A stretch of DNA of 64,000 nt from JAEYZM01 sp943372195 (GTDB lineage Bacteria; Bacteroidota; Bacteroidia; Sphingobacteriales; Sphingobacteriaceae), in assembly GCA_943372195.1 (NCBI GenBank), contig CALRXS010000002.1, forward strand, positions 124,001-188,000, read 5' to 3'. Within the stretch, counting starts at the first letter, position 1. Each line of letters opens with the position of its first letter. The position numbers were made by a program, and so were the translations under genes. Shown here one piece after another: positions 60,685 through 64,000 of this stretch. The notes beneath the pieces are model-generated. The model was not told the origin of the DNA, ran no database searches, and saw nothing but the letters and a program-made list of their open reading frames with translations.

Positions 60685-61590
60685 ATGGCTTTATATAAAA
60701 ATCAGAATGGCAAACTTTTAAATGTAAAAGAAAAACCATTTAAACTGGAGAAAGACATTCAAAAAGTCTTTGAGGTAAACCTGTCTGCCATAATGGGTTT
60801 GGAATTGGTGAAGAGTGAGTTTACTATTAAGAACAAACGCATTGATACATTGGCTTATGATGCACAGTCTTGTGCTTTTATCATAATTGAATACAAGAGA
60901 GATAAAAATATCAGTGTAGTTGACCAGGGCTTTACTTACCTAAGTTTGATGTTGGAGAACAAAGCCGATTTTATTATTGAGTACAATGAAAGCTTAAAAC
61001 GAAATCTGAAACGAGAGGATGTGGACTGGAGCCAAACAAGAGTAGCATTTGTGTCACCGAGCTTTACAGAAAATCAAATACAGGCAACCAACTTTAAAGA
61101 CATTGCAATTGAACTATGGGAAGTAAAACAATTTGAGAATGATACCATTTTGATTAATCCAATTAAAAAATCAAAATCTGCTGAAAGTATAAAACCCCTA
61201 ACACAAAATAAAGAATCACTAAAAAAAGTTGCAGAAGAAATTAAAGTTTACACAGAAGATGACCAATTAAAAAATGGTTCAGATACAATTGTGGAACTTT
61301 ATGAGAAATTTAAATTTGCAATTCTAAATTTATCTGAAGGCATAGAAGTAAACCCTCAAAAATGGTATATATCATTTAAAAAGAGTGGAAATTTCGTATA
61401 TCTTGAAGTACTTAGAAAAACTATCAAAATTACAATAAACCTTAAACTAGGTCAATTGGATGACCCAAAAAGACTAGCAAAAGATGTATCTTCAATTGGA
61501 CATCGTGGTTATGGTGATTATCAAATTCAAGTAGAAGATGATAGAGACTTGGAATATATAATGAGTTTAGTTAAGCAAGCAATACAATAA
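60685..61590 (+). CDS. DUF5655 protein with PD-(D/E)XK-like N-terminus
   Basis: A 301-residue protein 11 bases after hsdR. The N-terminal half resembles an endonuclease-like fold of the DUF91/NucS type: EKDIQKVFEVNLSAIMGLEL, RIDTLAYDAQSCAFIIIEYK (Asp ... Glu-x-Lys), then VVDQGFTYLSLMLENKADF. The C-terminal half (about 190-301) matches the DUF5655 domain (VELYEKFKFAILNLSEGIEVNPQK by key features, FVYLEVLRKTIKITINLKLG, DPKRLAKDVSSIGHRGYGDY). Such proteins often follow type I R-M operons, but their function is unknown. The D ... ExK core looks intact, so nuclease activity is plausible. Confidence 0.78.
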   Translation: MALYKNQNGKLLNVKEKPFKLEKDIQKVFEVNLSAIMGLELVKSEFTIKNKRIDTLAYDAQSCAFIIIEYKRDKNISVVDQGFTYLSLMLENKADFIIEYNESLKRNLKREDVDWSQTRVAFVSPSFTENQIQATNFKDIAIELWEVKQFENDTILINPIKKSKSAESIKPLTQNKESLKKVAEEIKVYTEDDQLKNGSDTIVELYEKFKFAILNLSEGIEVNPQKWYISFKKSGNFVYLEVLRKTIKITINLKLGQLDDPKRLAKDVSSIGHRGYGDYQIQVEDDRDLEYIMSLVKQAIQ

Positions 61591-61693
61591 AAATATTTAC
61601 ATTATACAAAAATAATACTAAAATAGTAGTTCAGTAAAAATTAGTAAAGAGATTAAAATTATAAAAATGTAAATTTAGAATTGTATTTAATCT

Positions 61694-64000
61694 ATGTCAA
61701 CTATTAATAGCTGGAAAGCTTTTATAAAAGCTCAAGAAATATTAGTCAATCAGTACTCTGAACCTTTTTCAATTGAATTTAAAAAGACGGATAAGACAGG
61801 ATTATCTCACTTCACTATAAAGGAAAAAAATCCTATTTCTAATATTATTCATTCACTAGAAAAATCCTTTCCAGGGGTTTTACAAAACGATATAAATATC
61901 AAGGATGGCTATTTACTTTATGACTCTTCCAGAAGTCCACAGCATACAGATGAATTAAAGGAAGTAGCTGATGCAAATTATTTTGAGTTTGATTATAAAC
62001 CATGTTTTTCAGGTCATGTAAGTTTAAAGGAAAATCCATATAAATGGTTAGCCGACATCAATGAGCTACAGCCCAATATGGAAGGCCAAATCATTGCCAC
62101 TCTATCAGACATAAAACGAATTGATTATAAAACACAAAGTCTCACTGGATTTACTCGGTCAGAAGTTATCGGTGGTATCTTTAAAATTCAGCCTTCTACA
62201 TATTATATACAAAAGCAATATGAAATTGCTAGTACATATTTGAATCAGACATTAGGTATTAAATCCGTCTCTAATCACGGTCATTTTTCCAATCTTATTA
62301 TTCAGGATATATTTTTAAAGGAGCCTGCACTTAATTTTATAAAAGAAAACTCTGCTTATCATAAATCTCACCACCGCTTAATATTCACTATAAAGGAAGA
62401 TCTATTTCAGAATTTTTTAGATACAAGAAAATCTAAAAAGATATTCTTTTCTGATGAAGATAAAAAGAACGATAAAATGGGAGTCATTCTCCCAACACCA
62501 ATAAATAATGAATTTCATATGACATATGAATCTGATATTACTTTATCAGATTTTCGTTTTGAAATATTTCATTACAAGAAAGTATTTGAACGGTATTTTG
62601 GCCCCGATTCTTTCACTATAAAGCACCAACACATATTTCAAATTGATAGAAATCTGTTTTTGGAACATTTCCAAAATTCTGTTCAGGATGAACGCTTTAA
62701 TGTTAGCATTGACAAGGAAACAGTATCGTTTGACTTTACAAATGAAGATGAATTAAATTCTGGCATTGAATATTTATCAGCATTACAGATTGCGGATATT
62801 GACAACAAGGGGGCTGAACATGGTTTCAAAATAAAATTGCATTTTGGCTCACCCTTATTGGAAATTCAAGAGGAATTACAGCAAATACCGGCCATCAAAA
62901 CCAAATTGTCTAACAATGGTTTAAAGCTAACATTCTTCTGCTTTTTTGACAATCACGATCTGTTGCAATTGCTCGTTGCTAAAATAAAAGATGAAATTGA
63001 TCCGCTCTTAAACGACAATATGCAGTATGTATTTGAAGAACTTCAGGAAGGGAAACTAAAATATTTTCTAAGCTTTAAACAAGAAGAATTTGAAGCTGAA
63101 ATCAATAGCAAATTTAATTATCTAAGAGGCGAGGAAATTTCCATATGGGATGATAAAAAACCTGCCGCTTTTGGGACTATTTCAAAGATTAGCTATCCCA
63201 ATATCGTGATTGAAATGGAATCATTAAAGAAGGAAATCTGTGTTCCAGCTATTTCAACTAATGTTTGTTGTACATTAAAAGGAGAAAGAGATAAAATAAA
63301 AAGGTTGTCAAATACGATTGACATTATTTTCTCTATAACTAAGCAGAAGATATTAAATGAGAAACTTCGGGATATTTTGATGGATTCATCAAAGGCTATA
63401 AGTTTCCCTGGTGATATTTTACGTACTGCTGAATACCAAAAAGCAATCAACGAAATAGATGCTTCGTTGCTTTCAAAAAATATTAATGATAGGCAAAAAG
63501 AATCGATTGCAAAGTGCTTATTGGCAAACGACTTTTTTCTAATACAAGGCCCCCCGGGTACTGGTAAGTCAACAGCAATTGCAGAGTTGATATGGCAACA
63601 TATTCGTTCCAATATTTCTGTTAAGAAAGAACCATATAGGATACTTGTCACATCAGAGACTAACCTTGCTGTTGATAATGCATTAGATAAACTCCGGAGC
63701 AAAACTCATTTATTAATTAAGCCAATTAGGTTTGGCTCTGATGACAAATTGGATAAAGAAGGAAGAAGATTTTCATTGGAATCCCTTAAGCAATGGGTTT
63801 TATTTGGAAATAAGGAGTTGACAGAAGATAAATCAGCTACTAATATCTTACAAGACTGGATTGCTTTAATTAGTAACAGGGCACAAATTAAACGAACCAC
63901 AGTTAACAGTGAGTTATCAGAAAAGTGGTTAAGCTACCTGTCAAACGCAAATGAACAACTACGTTCGTTATTTTTTAATAACTACATACAGAATGCAAAT
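61694..64000 (+). CDS. SF1 (Upf1-like) helicase, 3' end outside the window
   Basis: An open frame from the ATG at 61694 runs to the last base, at least 769 residues with no stop. The P-loop FLIQGPPGTGKSTAIAELI is at about residue 618. The following RILVTSETNLAVDNALDKL matches motif Ia of SF1B Upf1/DNA2-like helicases (TSxSNxAVDNAL). The Q-motif equivalent NDRQKESIAKCLLANDFF precedes the P-loop. The roughly 600 residues before the motor have no motif I recognise and probably form a large regulatory or nucleic-acid-binding region. Motifs II-VI and any C-terminal nuclease (frequent in defence helicases of this sort) lie to the right. The gap from the DUF5655 gene is 103 bases, so it may have its own promoter. 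Confidence 0.78.
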   Translation, partial: MSTINSWKAFIKAQEILVNQYSEPFSIEFKKTDKTGLSHFTIKEKNPISNIIHSLEKSFPGVLQNDINIKDGYLLYDSSRSPQHTDELKEVADANYFEFDYKPCFSGHVSLKENPYKWLADINELQPNMEGQIIATLSDIKRIDYKTQSLTGFTRSEVIGGIFKIQPSTYYIQKQYEIASTYLNQTLGIKSVSNHGHFSNLIIQDIFLKEPALNFIKENSAYHKSHHRLIFTIKEDLFQNFLDTRKSKKIFFSDEDKKNDKMGVILPTPINNEFHMTYESDITLSDFRFEIFHYKKVFERYFGPDSFTIKHQHIFQIDRNLFLEHFQNSVQDERFNVSIDKETVSFDFTNEDELNSGIEYLSALQIADIDNKGAEHGFKIKLHFGSPLLEIQEELQQIPAIKTKLSNNGLKLTFFCFFDNHDLLQLLVAKIKDEIDPLLNDNMQYVFEELQEGKLKYFLSFKQEEFEAEINSKFNYLRGEEISIWDDKKPAAFGTISKISYPNIVIEMESLKKEICVPAISTNVCCTLKGERDKIKRLSNTIDIIFSITKQKILNEKLRDILMDSSKAISFPGDILRTAEYQKAINEIDASLLSKNINDRQKESIAKCLLANDFFLIQGPPGTGKSTAIAELIWQHIRSNISVKKEPYRILVTSETNLAVDNALDKLRSKTHLLIKPIRFGSDDKLDKEGRRFSLESLKQWVLFGNKELTEDKSATNILQDWIALISNRAQIKRTTVNSELSEKWLSYLSNANEQLRSLFFNNYIQNAN

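Noticed and set aside
1..64000. tRNA or rRNA genes, including near the mnmE junction
   Set aside because: No cloverleaf with CCA-adjacent acceptor stem or GTTCRA loop, and no rRNA-like stretch, was found by eye; a covariance-model search would be needed to exclude a diverged tRNA.

Overview
The window looks like a chromosome segment from a Bacteroidota bacterium (low GC; probably near Chitinophagales or Sphingobacteriales, which is inference). The support is a set of -7 boxes of the Bacteroidota type TAnnTTTG at promoters (lat, speA, gltA, kdsD, mnmE), a PorE-like OmpA protein, a lysine 6-aminotransferase, a biosynthetic arginine decarboxylase of the short Bacteroidota form and a Kdo pathway. 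I see no rRNA, tRNA or CRISPR array.

Layout. 1-13.8 kb is housekeeping: a partial PLP deaminase/desulfhydrase, lat, hbd, a secreted FG-GAP/ASPIC protein, argS, arginase and arginine decarboxylase (divergent), an RluA-type pseudouridine synthase, gltA, a DUF2721 protein, an aldose-epimerase-like protein and DoxX. 14.0-25.2 kb is a defence island read entirely on the minus strand: a McrB-like AAA+ protein with ScoMcrA-type head and EVE-like reader, its McrC-like DUF2357/DUF524 nuclease partner, a stand-alone PD-(D/E)XK protein, a YbjQ-like protein, two lipoproteins and a 1271-residue STAND-type NTPase with an Mrr-like N-terminus. The NTPase gene is bracketed by sequences with the geometry of an integron cassette. 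25.5-44.05 kb returns to core genes: kdsA-recQ, kdsD-manC-ompA, a secreted protein with four tandem glycogen-binding modules, an aspartic protease, a DUF2279 protein, a three-gene 2-oxoacid:acceptor oxidoreductase operon, a DUF1905 protein and mnmE. From about 44.1 kb to beyond the right edge is a mobile island next to the 3' end of mnmE: a zinc-finger/HTH regulator behind five 10-bp iterons, a tyrosine integrase, a second excisionase-like HTH protein, a DUF3987 protein and a coiled-coil protein. These are followed by a defence block: WYL regulator, an IF2-N-like/AAA ATPase with an unknown partner, type I restriction-modification genes hsdM-hsdS-(AlbA_2/Schlafen)-hsdR, a DUF5655 protein, and an SF1 (Upf1-like) helicase that runs off the window.

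How the genes work together. Kdo synthesis (kdsD, kdsA) and GDP-mannose formation (manC) supply the cell envelope. The kor genes and gltA serve central carbon metabolism. The two islands hold at least four separate predicted anti-phage modules. In the right island, two operons carry the same promoter architecture (TGCA-N7-TGCACA-N17 ending in TTTG), which suggests one regulator, plausibly the adjacent WYL protein.

The most unusual material is: (i) the IF2-N-like ATPase plus its unrecognised partner (49.8-52.7 kb); (ii) the cassette-like STAND gene; (iii) intergenic arrays of heptamers of form TAnnnnG that start at or next to stop codons and bracket four copies of a multi-hairpin repeat; and (iv) clustered palindromes with an invariant GAT..ATC core and covarying outer stems. 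All family assignments come from reading motifs by eye; no database search was possible.
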